From positions 1-5,074 of the forward strand of contig CALPOS020000167.1 of the NCBI GenBank assembly GCA_943325255.2: a DNA stretch of 5,074 bases, in the 5' to 3' direction. The notes beneath the pieces were generated by a model, which saw nothing but the letters and a program-made list of their open reading frames with translations, was not told the origin of the DNA and did no database searches. A program made the translations under genes and the position numbers. Positions 4,985 to 5,074 of the stretch are shown one piece after another. The number at the start of each line of letters is the position of its first letter. Position 1 is the stretch's first letter. Origin of the DNA: Sphingobacterium thalpophilum. GTDB lineage: Bacteria; Bacteroidota; Bacteroidia; Flavobacteriales; Flavobacteriaceae.

Positions 4985-4988
4985 TAGT

Positions 4989-5074
4989 ATGTACTCCAAA
5001 CAAGAAAATCAAAAATTAAAGCAAGAATTCTGGGTGGCCTTTGCGCAAAAATATCCGAGAAAGTGGGTTTTATA
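4989..5074 (+). CDS. 5' end of a DUF4268-like protein (28 codons visible)
   Basis: An ATG at 4989 opens a frame that runs to the window edge without a stop: MYSKQENQKLKQEFW, then VAFAQKYPRKWVLY. The pattern MxSKxExxxLxxEFWxxF.xxxPRKWxLY matches, from memory, the start of the DUF4268 proteins common in Bacteroidota, small proteins of unknown function. The match covers only 28 residues, so the family call is tentative. It is divergent from the Nudix gene across a spacer containing the 19-bp inverted repeat. No Shine-Dalgarno sequence is visible, as is normal for this phylum. Confidence 0.6.
   Translation, partial: MYSKQENQKLKQEFWVAFAQKYPRKWVL

Overview
The window reads as chromosomal DNA of a Flavobacteriia-type member of the Bacteroidota, probably Flavobacteriaceae. 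The reasons are AT-rich composition, lysine/isoleucine/asparagine-rich proteins, absence of convincing Shine-Dalgarno sequences, promoter-like boxes resembling the Bacteroidota TTTG / TAnnTTTG pattern, and intergenic spaces filled with the hairpin and short tandem repeats typical of that group. The taxonomic call is inference from these features; no RNA marker gene is present.

Layout, left to right: (1) the 3' end of an unidentified + strand gene (to 269). (2) A convergent spacer, 270-511, almost filled by a tandem array of about 10.7 copies of a 14-nt unit plus two copies of a second 14-nt repeat. (3) ndh, a type II NAD(P)H:quinone oxidoreductase, on the - strand (512-1816). (4) A 322-base divergent spacer (1817-2138) without a gene. 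It holds degenerate copies of the 14-nt repeat, a ~93-bp imperfect palindrome with a second REP-like hairpin nested in its loop, and a promoter/operator-like segment. (5) A tightly linked + strand pair: an ECF-type sigma factor (2139-2633) and, 5 nt later, a four-helix membrane protein (2639-3280) that is a plausible non-classical anti-sigma factor. (6) A - strand pair transcribed toward them: a Nudix CoA-pyrophosphatase-like hydrolase (4159-4797) followed by a divergent PlsC-type acyltransferase (3307-4110). (7) A divergent spacer (4798-4988) with a perfect 19-bp inverted repeat. (8) The first 28 codons of a + strand gene resembling DUF4268 proteins.

Functionally this is mostly housekeeping: a respiratory quinone reductase, a regulatory sigma/membrane-protein pair, and a two-gene unit joining CoA-thioester/CoA hydrolysis to phospholipid acylation. 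No defence system, CRISPR array, insertion sequence, tRNA or rRNA was seen. The most interesting points are the sigma/membrane-protein pair with a Met/His-rich predicted periplasmic loop, a Gln replacing the usual acidic residue in the dinucleotide site of NDH-2, altered catalytic motifs in the acyltransferase, and the repeat elements that occupy nearly every spacer.
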